From Holtermannia corniformis (Eukaryota > Basidiomycota > Tremellomycetes > Holtermanniales), in NCBI GenBank assembly GCA_001599935.1, contig BCIJ01000026.1:39889-103888 (forward strand): a stretch of DNA of 64,000 bases, read 5' to 3'. A program made the translations under genes and the position numbers. The notes beneath the pieces were generated by a model. The model did no database searches, was not told the DNA's origin, and worked only from the letters and a program-made list of their open reading frames with translations. Below are positions 23,774 to 33,414 of the stretch, piece by piece; position 1 is the stretch's first letter; each line of letters opens with the position of its first letter.

Positions 23774-26320
23774 ATGTCTCGGCACCGACCACCATCAGCT
23801 CACGAAACACTCGACGGCAAGATCAAGCTTGACAGGGCTGAGCGCACAACTTCCATAGTCATCATGGTCGATAAGAAGGGCTACAAGCATCTGCAAGATG
23901 CCTACATCCGCTACACCGACATCATGTACGAGGTGCGTCCACCGCACAGACCGCTCGAGAAGACAGACTGATCGTAGCCACTGGTACTTGATTCGTTTAG
24001 TGGCATAAAGTTCTTGATCCTTGGCAGGTGAGTGGATGATGCGAGGTCATTGGCCCGGCTATGGCATCTGCTTTGGCATGGCGCTTGCGCGTTCGAGTAC
24101 AATAAACTCACCACTCGTAGCGGTGGGTCTTGACCGACGCATGCGAAGCGCGATGGCAAAGCTCATCACTACAGGAACGCTGTGATGGCTTTCATCGGGA
24201 CCAATGTGTTGATGGACGACGCGCACCCGCTGCACATCCAGGGAGAACAAGGCATCACTTTGTACCTGGGTGCGCACGGATCTTCCCGAGGGCGGATCAG
24301 TGACTGATGGAATACAGGCGTGGGCCCGAATGGCTCCCGTCGCCTTCTCTTCTCTCTCAAGCAACTCCAGTACCTTCAATACTACATCCACACCCTCGGA
24401 CTCGTCAAACACCGCGTCGCGGAAGCCGACAACTCGTGGGTCCCGTTACCAAGTTCCGGGCACTGGATCCCCAAGGAGACGTTCGACTCGGTGGTGAGTT
24501 TGATCTACACGACTCAGCCCTGTGTGGTGCTGATAACACGTAGGAGCCGCTGAACCTTGCTACGGCTGCGGCTCTCCAATCTCAGATTCGTCACTTGACC
24601 AAGTACAACAAGGCGCTGCACAACCCGAAAGCTGTTCCTGTGCCAAAGCATCCCAAGGGCCTTGAGCCGGCACCCAAGCCTCGCGAGAACGTCATTCCGA
24701 AGCAAGAAGGATGGCCGACGCTGCCAAAGCTCCCCGCACCTGCGCAAGAGCCCGCGCCTGAACTCGACGAAACTGCCAAGGAGGCCTCGAATGATAACGC
24801 CGTGCCTCCGTCTGAACCAAAGCCAGTCGTCGAATCTCCATATGGTGTGTTGACTGCGTGTACATCTCAGACGGAGACTCACTCTTTACAGTGCCGACGA
24901 ATCACGATCCCGGCAGCACTATCTTCTTCCATGTCCAGCAAGCGTTGACAATTGCCAGCACCGGCGGCACCAAAGCTATGCTGCGTGGAGCTCCCGGAGA
25001 ACCCGCATGTCCGACAGCCATCGGGCGTGGGCTCTTCCTCGCTCTCGATCTCGCAAGCTGGGAGCTCGACGACGACATTGTGCTCGAGTTCGGATATGCT
25101 GCCGCCTGGTTTGAGAAAAAGGTCGAAACGGATGAAGAGGGCAATATCGTACCGGCCAAAACGGGCAAAGAGGACGACACCGAGATGGTGCTGAGGAAAG
25201 ACCGAGGTCACTGGACGTATGTTGTTTTGAACTCGCAGAGCTGTCGCTCACCGTATCCCCAAGCGTTCAAGAACACATCAACCTGCACCGCAATGGCCTC
25301 GTCAAACCTGACAACCGATCTCACTATTTGTTTGGCGACACGCTGCCGATCCAGGTCAAGCACTTCAATGGTGCTGTTACCGGCATGATCAATGATCTGA
25401 AAAGGAGGGCTGGGGACGGGTCGATCGCCACTGTCTGTGAGCCGCATCGTACAATAGAGTGGCAGTGCAAAGCTGACCCGCCAGACGCTATCATCCACTC
25501 GCCAGATGCGCCACTGGAAGAGCTCGCCAAAGTCGGTCTTGACGTGTCCTCTTGGCAAAAGTCGATCATCTCGTCAACCACGCACACTCCAGCGTACGCT
25601 GATCCGACTGCTCCGGGTCGTATCGTAGTCATTGCACGTCTGGTGCTATGCTTACTTGTTCTGGCTGACTTGCCCCTAGGACACAGCCGAGATCTTTGGC
25701 GCAGTTGAATTCGACCCAGCTGAGATGGCAAAGGATGCCATCATCCCGCGTAGGTCGAGCAAGAGCCTTGAAGAGGTTGGCATGATCATGTTTGGCGGAG
25801 ATGAGGATAAGGCGCCCACCAGGCTGGGTAATGCAGGGAATGACGCATTCGTGCGTGTTTTCTGTTCCAAGTATCCGACATGCTGAGCAATCACAGTACG
25901 CACTGGAAGCATTCCTTGCCAGTAGGTGCCAGTCTCGCGTGACGGACGCAACGCTGACAGAACGCAGTGGCCTCTGGTCCACCTCTTGAAGTACTTCGAG
26001 TCGACTTTCGACTCAGTCAGAACCCCGACACCGCGCCCGCTGCGACTTCCGACGATGGCATCGAAGAGACTGAATCGGAGGTGCCGTCTCCATCGGCGAC
26101 GGGTGTCGAGCCTCGCGAGCTCTCTGTCGAGGATATGGCCGACGCTGACCGCATCGCGGCCGAGTTTGCAAAGACTTTCGGCGAGGCCGATGCCAGTGCC
26201 GAAGTCGAGACTCTTGCCGAAGACGACGAGTCGGAGGACGACATGGACAACATCAAGGGCGTCTACTTTGGCGATGTGGAGCTCGAGGACGCCGCCACTA
26301 CCACCAACCTCGGCGCATAG
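23774..26320 (+). CDS. Gfd2/YDR514C-like protein with RNase H-fold (DEDD-type) exonuclease domain
   Basis: The C-terminal half resembles the Gfd2/YDR514C domain, an RNase H-like fold of the DEDD exonuclease group: FLALDLASWELDDDIVLEFG (first acidic cluster), EHINLHRNGLVKPDNRSHYL leading to FGDTLPIQ, VIDTAEIFGAVEF (further Asp), and LGNAGNDAFYALEAFL, the family's HNAGNDAYYTL block with Gly in place of the His. Whether it is catalytically active is not known. The N-terminal part (KKGYKHLQDAYIRYTDIMYE and beyond) and a Pro-rich linker (VPVPKHPKGLEPAPKPREN) are not recognised. The tail is acidic (EDDESEDDMDNIKGVYF). About nine exons. The junction near 25190-25230 is uncertain (an intron of only about 33 nt is needed), and the one at 25634-25679 may use a GC donor. 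Met 23864 is an alternative start. Confidence 0.72.
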
Positions 26321-26720
26321 CCACCACACCGACTCTTGCATCTTCCTGTCCACATCTCGCATACAGCGATCTCACTGTCATCCACATCATGTTACATAGC
26401 CCATTTGTACAGCCTCATTGTCGCATAGCCCCAATGCAAGTTGCTTGTCCACTGTCGAGGACTGCCTCACTCGCTGGCTGGTGCCACTACGGAATTCAAA
26501 CTGCGCGCACGGTCGGTGCAACACTCTTCTCCTAGCAAACACTCTGCCTGTCTTCGTGATCAGTATATCAAGAGATCCGGAGAGGGGTGCCGGTGGTCGC
26601 AGGGTGCTGCTGTCGCCACAACGAATCACCTTCCGTTCATCCGCCGCTCCTTTCACGTACCCGCCTTCTGCACGTACCCGACCTTCTTGCACTCGCCAAC
26701 GCACAGACAAGTCCGCCAGT
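26321..26720. other. Intergenic region upstream of the disordered hypothetical gene
   Basis: The frame upstream of 26721 stays open, but it is Cys/Arg-rich and lacks the coding character of what follows, so I treat it as 5' UTR and promoter. A pyrimidine-rich stretch (about 26640-26700) precedes the chosen start. Confidence 0.4.
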
Positions 26721-28481
26721 ATGCCAGACGAGTCAGAAGATAGCATCACGCTCGACTCTCTCGAGGAGATCCAAGTCTCGCTCTTTGATCGCGTGGAAGC
26801 GTTGACTCTTGTTGTGGACCGGCTGAACACTCGAGCCATTGATCTCGAACAACAACTGGATAGACGTCAGGCGGCCAGTGCTGCTGCTGTTGTGCCCAGC
26901 CGACCCTCGCGCAACATGTCACACACTGACAGCCACGCTCAGGTTAGTACGCCTTGTAGACTATGCCTCAACTTACCCCTCAAGGCTGAACTTCAACGCC
27001 GACATGCACAGCATCGTGAACCAAGAGCAATGGCCCACCAAAACAGGGTTGGATGGGACCTCGCGGAGCAGAGGTTGGCCAATTTGCTGTCGGACGCTGC
27101 CCAGCGCAACCAACCTGAGACGATGGAGCCGGTGCTCGATGCAGCTCGGACCCGGCTGGCAAACAGCACGAGTACGCCGTCGACTTCCTCAAACAGGGTC
27201 ACTCGGATGCCGACTGGACAGCCTCAGCCTTCGACTGAGCCTTCCGAGTACATTCCCGACTGGCTGCTGGGTCGGCCCAGCGGCGACGATGTAATGGGTC
27301 GCTTGGTCGATGACGCGATGACTCCTCCACCAATCAACCTTCCTCGACACCAACTTCCCCAGCACGACCGCGTCGCGGCGTCACTCCATGAAGCCCAGGT
27401 GGCGCTTGCGCAATTGCGGCGTAGCGTGGGCCATAGACTTGACTATCGCGATCCTACGGTCGTACAACGGTCGTACGCCGCCGCAGCCGCAGAGGAGCAA
27501 CGGCAGCTACGCCAGCCTGCTTCTACACCTCCGACCAGTTCAGGACTCTTTGCAGATCTTCTGGCCCGCTCGGTGGTCTTGTCAGGCAACAATGAAGACA
27601 GTCCTCTCACCATGCGAGGTCAGCTGGTGCGTCGTCGAGACCCACAGGCGCTGCCCGATACCGGTGCCAGCCCTTCGTCGCAGCAAGCACATGATCGCAA
27701 CGACGTCCCTCGCGTCGCGCTTCCGATCCCTATACGCCTTCCTACGAATCCCACGGAGGCAACGCGCCCGCTGGAGCGGCGACAAGGGGAGAGTGTGCTC
27801 GACCATATCGTACGGACGAGCAGCTTGCGAGGCGATGTGGATGAGTTTGCATCTGTTGCTCCCACGATAGGTGACATGGCTATGGCTGCGCAAGACGATC
27901 TTGCTCCAGGCGCGCGCGACGCGCGAATTCCGACCGCAGTGCCGGATCGATGGCACACCGATTGGCCTACGCTCGCAGTAACGACGCCTCCGGATACGGT
28001 CAGCGATTACCAAGACAATCCCTACGAAATCTCCCTCGATCTGATGAACACCGGCATCGGCGCGATCGACATGCATGCGATCCGTCAGATTGCCCGAACG
28101 GCGGCTCAGAATCAATCATTCACGGGTCGCTACGGTCCTCCGCCCCGTCCTTTCAGCTTCGAGGACCACGCGCCGCCAGCGGCCGCTTCAGCAGCGGGGC
28201 CCGTTGACCGAGGGCTGCGCGAGGTCCGTGAGACGCCTGATCGTTATCGGGGGATCGGGGTGGCGATTTGGGATCGAGAGCTTGAGCGACGGAGCCGCCG
28301 TGAAGTGCCGGGTGATTCCACGAACGCCAGTCGAGCTGCGACCGGTGAGACTGGCGCGTATTTTCAACCTCACGATCTCGGAGACTGCCACACCTCGCAC
28401 GCCTGGCCTGCCCACCTACCCTATGCCACCCGCTCCCGCAAACCCCGACCATACATCAGTCTACTGGATTTGCCAGAGTAA
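26721..28481 (+). CDS. Hypothetical, largely disordered protein with N-terminal coiled coil
   Basis: I do not recognise a family. From Met 26721 the protein begins with an acidic segment and a predicted coiled coil (SLEEIQVSLFDRVEALTLVV, then DRLNTRAIDLEQQLDRRQAA). It continues as roughly 570 residues rich in Pro, Arg, Gln, Ser and Asp, with local order such as EYIPDWLLGRPSGDDVMGRL and NPYEISLDLMNTGIGAIDMH. A 42-nt stop-less intron is likely at 26943-26984 (GTTAGT donor, CTCAAC branch-like site, AAG acceptor), joining SHAQ to AELQRRHAQHREP. Removing it deletes an odd Cys-containing segment. A scaffold or regulatory role is conceivable but not shown. It ends 136 bp from the guanine deaminase stop, tail-to-tail. 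Confidence 0.62.
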   Translation: MPDESEDSITLDSLEEIQVSLFDRVEALTLVVDRLNTRAIDLEQQLDRRQAASAAAVVPSRPSRNMSHTDSHAQVSTPCRLCLNLPLKAELQRRHAQHREPRAMAHQNRVGWDLAEQRLANLLSDAAQRNQPETMEPVLDAARTRLANSTSTPSTSSNRVTRMPTGQPQPSTEPSEYIPDWLLGRPSGDDVMGRLVDDAMTPPPINLPRHQLPQHDRVAASLHEAQVALAQLRRSVGHRLDYRDPTVVQRSYAAAAAEEQRQLRQPASTPPTSSGLFADLLARSVVLSGNNEDSPLTMRGQLVRRRDPQALPDTGASPSSQQAHDRNDVPRVALPIPIRLPTNPTEATRPLERRQGESVLDHIVRTSSLRGDVDEFASVAPTIGDMAMAAQDDLAPGARDARIPTAVPDRWHTDWPTLAVTTPPDTVSDYQDNPYEISLDLMNTGIGAIDMHAIRQIARTAAQNQSFTGRYGPPPRPFSFEDHAPPAAASAAGPVDRGLREVRETPDRYRGIGVAIWDRELERRSRREVPGDSTNASRAATGETGAYFQPHDLGDCHTSHAWPAHLPYATRSRKPRPYISLLDLPE

Positions 28482-28617
28482 AGGAGCATGCGGCGACTGG
28501 TTTACACGCCTACCAGACGGCTTTCCCACCCCGCATTGTCGAGTAATCTGTACCATTGACGCCTTCATGATTATATGCATGTCATATCGTATTACAACGG
28601 GCAACGTCTATTCAACT

Positions 28618-30242
28618 CTACATACTCGTTCCCCCTACGTGTCGGCCTTGGACATAGACGCTGTGCGCATCTCGATCGTCCGACGTGAAGAGCCATTTCT
28701 CAAAGAGGACCTTGAGCCGGTCCTTGCTGCCGATGACCGAGCCAGGGCTGGCCGAGGCGTTGTCTGGCAAGACAAACATGCCGGGACTGCCGCCCGCATG
28801 CACGAGTAGCGCATCAAAGTCTTTGCCAGGCTTGAAGTTGCCTACGCGATCGTCCAAGCGAGCGAGGGACGCCCCTCCGAGCGTCGCCATGTGAAAGAGG
28901 TTTGGGATGGAGAGAGCTTTACCAGCATATCGATGCTGACTTTCAGCATCGGTCGTGTGAAAGGCAATCATTTTCGAGACGAATGAAGCCAGGCGGAGCT
29001 GCGAGAGGACGCCGATTGAAAAGCCTCCGCTGCAATCCGTACCGAGACCGACCTGAGAACATTAGTGACCTTGTCGGTTGTCGAACGGCGACGCACTTTG
29101 ATCCCTTTGTCGAGAAGCTGCCCAATGTTTGCCATGCCGCTGGAGAGGTTCAAATTGCTCGTCGGGCAGTGGGAGACACCGGCCCCGGTGCGCTTGATGA
29201 TTTGAATCTCTTCAGCTGACAAGTGCACGCAGTGGGCAAGGATGGTACCAGGCCGCAGCAAGCCGAAACGGTCGTAGACATCGGCGTAGGATGAAGCCCA
29301 CGGGAACAGCTCCAATGTGTAGGCTATCTCTCGCTTGTTCTCGGACATGTGCGTTTGGATCGCCAGGGTTTCATCCGACTTGACGAGCTGTCCGAGACTT
29401 GTGAGAAGATTGTCTGTGCAGGAGATGGCGAATCGAGGGGTGACCACGGGCTCGACCAGTGGACGAGCATTTGACGCGGGCAAAGCGCGGATATACTTGA
29501 TCAGGTTCAAGGTATCTTGCACAGACTCGGTCGAGGAGGCTTCGCAATAATTTTCCGGACAGTTGCGGTCCATATTGCACTTGCCAACAAGTGCGCGCTG
29601 ACCTGAGAGTCGAGTGAGCTCCAAGCCGATAGACGACCACGAGACCGTACCTCGACGATGCACAATGTCGGCGAGACATTTCGTCGACTCGGCATGCAGT
29701 GAGCCATAGTAGCAACAAGTCGTTGTCTGGGTACCGTCAGCCATTGCTCTTAAGGTGTACAGAGACTTACTCCAGCGTTCAGATTACGCTTGACCACATC
29801 CTCGTACACACGGGATGCAAAGTCCACATCGGCAAACTTTTGCTCTGTTGGAAACGTCAACTGCTCGAGCCAATCGAGCAATTGGTACTCTTGCCCAAGG
29901 CCGATATTTGAGTATTGGGGAGCGTGCTGATTCGGTATGAGTCACGTATCTGCAAACCGTCCGCCGACTCACAGTGTGGGTGTCTACAAGCCCTGGACAC
30001 AGGAACTGATCGGCTCCAAGCTCTACGACCTTGATGCCTGCATCCTCGCCGAGGAGGAGGCCATGGGACGTAGCAACCTCTTGGATCAGAGTTGGCGGCA
30101 CGTCCTTTTCGAGCCATTCAATGATCCCATCGACTGAGACGCAAATCAGAGCTCGAGGGAGGTACTCGAGTTCATCGAGGCATAGCGAGTGTACCAGTCC
30201 GCCAGAGAACAGGGTCCGAGTTGGGGTGGGGAGCAAGGTCAT
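28618..30242 (-). CDS. GUD1: Guanine deaminase
   Basis: Converts guanine to xanthine in purine salvage and catabolism; cytosolic amidohydrolase (family knowledge). The start (MTLLPTPTRTLFSGGLVHSL) leads to ADQFLCPGLVDTHT, splicing to HAPQYSNIGLGQEYQLLDWL, which rebuilds the metal-binding THxH motif. Other blocks are TTTCCYYGSLH, GKCNMDRNCPENYCEASS, HMSENKREI, TILAHCVHLSAEEI with a ligand His, GAGVSHCPTSNLNL and GLGTDCSGGFSIGVLSQ with the final metal Asp. The C-terminus is SVYVQGRHVGGTSM. About five exons, roughly 480 residues, the usual length. Adenosine kinase, 20 kb away, is another purine salvage enzyme, but no linkage is implied. Confidence 0.93.
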
Positions 30243-30801
30243 GTTGCTGTCGGCAGTCAGCTCGACGTCGGATGAATCATGACTGGGAGAGAAGAGAGAA
30301 TCAGGACTGCTGCGAGCTTTCGAAGAAGGCTCGGCAGTTTATTGTATAGCGTCGGTACGATATCAGCCCTCGTCGAGCTGCAGGACTCTGTGACGAGCCT
30401 GCAGCACACAAGGTCATGTTGCCCCGGCGTTGTCTCATCAGGTCACGCAGTGGTTATCCGAAAGCACAGAATGCTAGCTCACCTGGCTGAATGCCCGTCT
30501 GCTCAGCTCGACGTTCGGCGAATTTGTGGTGACGACAGGAATGCTTGGTTGTCGAGGCGCGATAAGGGGGCGGCCGATAAGGTCATGAGTCCATGCGGGT
30601 GTCGTCCGATGCTTGCCTGGCCTCTGTCGCTATAGACATTGATGCGAACAAGCTGCGCCTTCTGCGGCTGGCGCCCAAGTGGTCGTCGGTTGAAGCTGAC
30701 CTCCCTTGTCGCGTGCGTCGCATCGTCGTACAACCATCTCGTTGACAGAACGCTGCTTCGGCACGTACTTTGCTCACTCGCCTGGTGAGAGCTCGGCCAG
30801 G
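30243..30801. other. Divergent intergenic region between GUD1 and a small membrane-protein gene
   Basis: It lies between two start codons and should contain both promoters. A few open frames occur but none is supported. Confidence 0.35.
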
Positions 30802-31545
30802 ATGATGTGCCTCAAGCACCTGCTGGTGTTTGCGCTGCTCGTCCCGTTTCCTGTGAGTTGGCCGCCGAAGACAATAGCTGATACTGATACCATGACAGTC
30901 GGCACCGCCCTACCTCATGGTCATCTTGGCGATCGCCGTCTTCCTCGCCATCAGACCTTGCGGCTCTTGCATAGCAATGGTACAGTTGTCCTGCTGCACG
31001 TCTTCGCACCAAGCTGACGATGCTAGCTTGCTCTCCTGTTCCTTTATACACATCCCTTTGCACCGTCCATTTCGACTTGTTCCCTGTTCCCGTCTCTCAA
31101 CGCGACCTCGTCAACGACCGAGGCCGACTCAGGGTTGAATCGTGCCATCCCGGGGCGGGGTTGGATCTCTTGGAATCGCGGCAAGCTCCTGCATCCCGTC
31201 ATGGCCGGCTACCGTCTACTCGACTGGGAGACGCCCGAGACGTCTACTGCCCCGGGTGAGCCGAATCAGACTGTTGACACACAAACGACTGCGCTCGATG
31301 AGCTGCTGCAGGCGCCGAGTGAACCACCGGTGCGACCGTGGTACGCACCCCGGATCGATCTTCGCCAGCATGGTGTCGGGATCGTGCTCGACTTTTCACT
31401 CAAGAGGTCTGCCGAGGACGTGCGGCAGGAGGTTGTAGAGTGGCGAGCGTCTAATGCCAGGTTGAAGCAGGCAGCGCGGACCGAGCCAGATCAGCGGCTA
31501 GCGGAAGAAGCAAAGGAGGCGGTTAAAGTCGATCCACCCATGTAA
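30802..31545 (+). CDS. Small predicted membrane protein, function unknown
   Basis: Three exons give one consistent frame. The first, starting at 30802 (MMCLKHLLVFALLVPFP), is hydrophobic. The second encodes SAPPYLMVILAIAVFLAI then RPCGSCIAM. The third begins LALLFLYTHPFAPSI and runs through NRAIPGRGWISWNRGKLLHP to the C-terminus VDPPM. Two or three transmembrane segments are visible in the first 60 residues; the rest, about 140 residues, is hydrophilic. The introns (GTGAGT...CATGACAG and GTACAG...GATGCTAG) look normal, with CTGATAC and CTGACG branch-like sites. I do not recognise the family. It stops 132 bp from the convergent neighbour. Confidence 0.55.
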
Positions 31546-31677
31546 AGTATGCTCTCTCACTCGAAGACGTTGCGACCAGCTCGAGCCAGCGCAAAGCGGA
31601 TGGCGCATACTCGAATCTAGCAAGAACGCGATACAGAACTGAGCAAACGACGACCAAACGCAGACGGATGCTGGCCG

Positions 31678-32336
31678 CTAGTCCGACTTCTTCTTCCACC
31701 ACAGATCGGCGTCGACGCCCGTGATGGCCCAAAAGCTCCAGGGAACATCGACCGGCTGGTGCCAGTTGAAGCCTGCGCCCCAGATTGCGTCCTCTGGCTT
31801 TGCCTTTGCCTTTTCGGCGGCCTCGTCTGCCTTTGCCTTTTCCGCTTGGGCGAGTGCGAGCAGCGGTTTCGCGTAGAGGACGAGAAAGTCGTTGCCGGGG
31901 ATGTAGGTGCCCGTGGGGAGTTCGGTCAGCGGCTTGAGAGCGTCGACGAAGCCGGGCAGGACCGAGTGCGGGAGCAGCGCGAGCACGGTGAGGGCCTAAT
32001 TGGCTCGTGAGATGACTCGAGGACCGTGATACCCACCTTGTAGTTGTACGGCCACTCGAGGCCGAGTCGGCTCTTGACAATATCGACAATGAGCGCGCGC
32101 GTCTCGCTACGGTGTGCGTCGTCAGCTGGTGCTTCTCTCCCCACCGGGTTCTCGACCACGCACGCGCTGTCCCCCCACGACTTGAGCGACTCGAGAATCT
32201 CTGCATCCACAAAACCATACGGGTTCCCGTTCATCGCGTACTCGCACGTCTCGCGAACGAGCGTGAGCGTGTCGGGCGGCTGCTTTGGATCGTAGCCCGT
32301 CTCGGGCAGGTAGCGCGGCATAGGGTAAGCGGCCAT
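31678..32336 (-). CDS. Conserved-looking hypothetical protein
   Basis: Two exons joined by an intron of about 42 nt (GTGGGT...CAATTAG near 31996-32037) encode about 205 residues. It starts MAAYPMPRYLPETGYDPKQP, has acidic/helical segments (LVRETCEYAMNGNPYGFVDA), VDIVKSRLGLEWPYNYK joined to ALTVLALLPHSVLPGFVDAL, an Ala/Lys/Glu-rich helix (QAEKAKADEAAEKAKAKPED) and a Trp-rich end (WHQPVDVPWSFWAITGVDAD then LWWKKKSD). Composition and clean splicing suggest a real protein. No family is recognised and no targeting signal is evident. Confidence 0.65.
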
Positions 32337-33414
32337 GTCGTCAGTACTCGAGATCAGGGATGGTCAGTACATGTAGGGTTGCAGTGAGGAGGTGCCAGGC
32401 GGCGACAATGAGCTTGCAACGAGGTATCTGGGTGGCCTCGTCGATCAGTGTGGAGCTGATCGTGGTGGGAAGCGTGTTTATGATCGCATCACGCTGTTGC
32501 CGTCAGGCAGTCGGTCTGCATCTCGCAAACTCGGTGTAGCGCAGACTGGCCAGCACGCCAGCACTCGCCGTGAGCATGGTGCGATCACGGCGGCGACCCC
32601 CTGAGTCTGTGCTGACCGTGCCGATCAGCGTTTGATCAGGAGAGGGGCCCAGCGGTCGATCCGTGTGCAATTCGACCCCAATGTCTGTACCACGCCTGGC
32701 ATCACCGCGTGACGTCGAGTGGCCAAGCCAAGCCAGTGACGGTGGTGCTGTTCATGTTGACAGCTTGCTGCTGCCCGAGGCTCGGCGGCCGAACGCGCGG
32801 TGGCTGGCGCTGACTTGACCGAGCCTGCCGTGACCGAGCCTTCCTTTCGACCCGAGAAAATGGATTGCATGGATGGCATTGTCAGTAGACGAGAGCCAAC
32901 GCAGTGGCATGCCAAGCCGTCCATTCTCCCTCTGCATCCTGTGTCCTGCCTCGACGCTGTGCACTGCCGACAAGTCGACGGCGGTGCTGACTGATGATCG
33001 GCGCTTGCTGCCGTGTAAAGTGAGGGGTTCGCCCTGACCCAAGCGACCGACGACGCCCGCGTGCACGGCAGACTGTCCTCAGCTTCCCCTCGGTCTCCTC
33101 TCCCCCCAGGTCTCTCCTTCGCCGTGTATAATGCTCTGCTGAGCGAAAGGGTCACAGGACAGCACTCAGCACTCGATTCCAGTCAGGCCCACCGAAACGC
33201 AGCCGGGACCGCCTCGCCGCCTGCCGCGCCGGATCCGTCACCCCGCCGCCGATCAACCTCTAGTCCTCAAGCGACCCGACATCCTTGCGCTCAGCGACGG
33301 CCGCAGCTGTTCAAGCGAGGCCTGGTTGACCCGTCTCGATCGGTTGCTCAGCCTTGTTGACCACGCCGCGCGACTCGAGAACCGTTTGTTTGGTTGCCAA
33401 GCTCGTGACTGAAA
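32337..33414. other. 1.08-kb intergenic region upstream of the flippase gene
   Basis: It is the longest gap on the window's right two thirds and lies between two divergent starts. The 200 bp before 33415 are pyrimidine-rich (for example around 33080-33120), as in many fungal promoters. I found no supported gene, tRNA or repeat. Confidence 0.4.
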
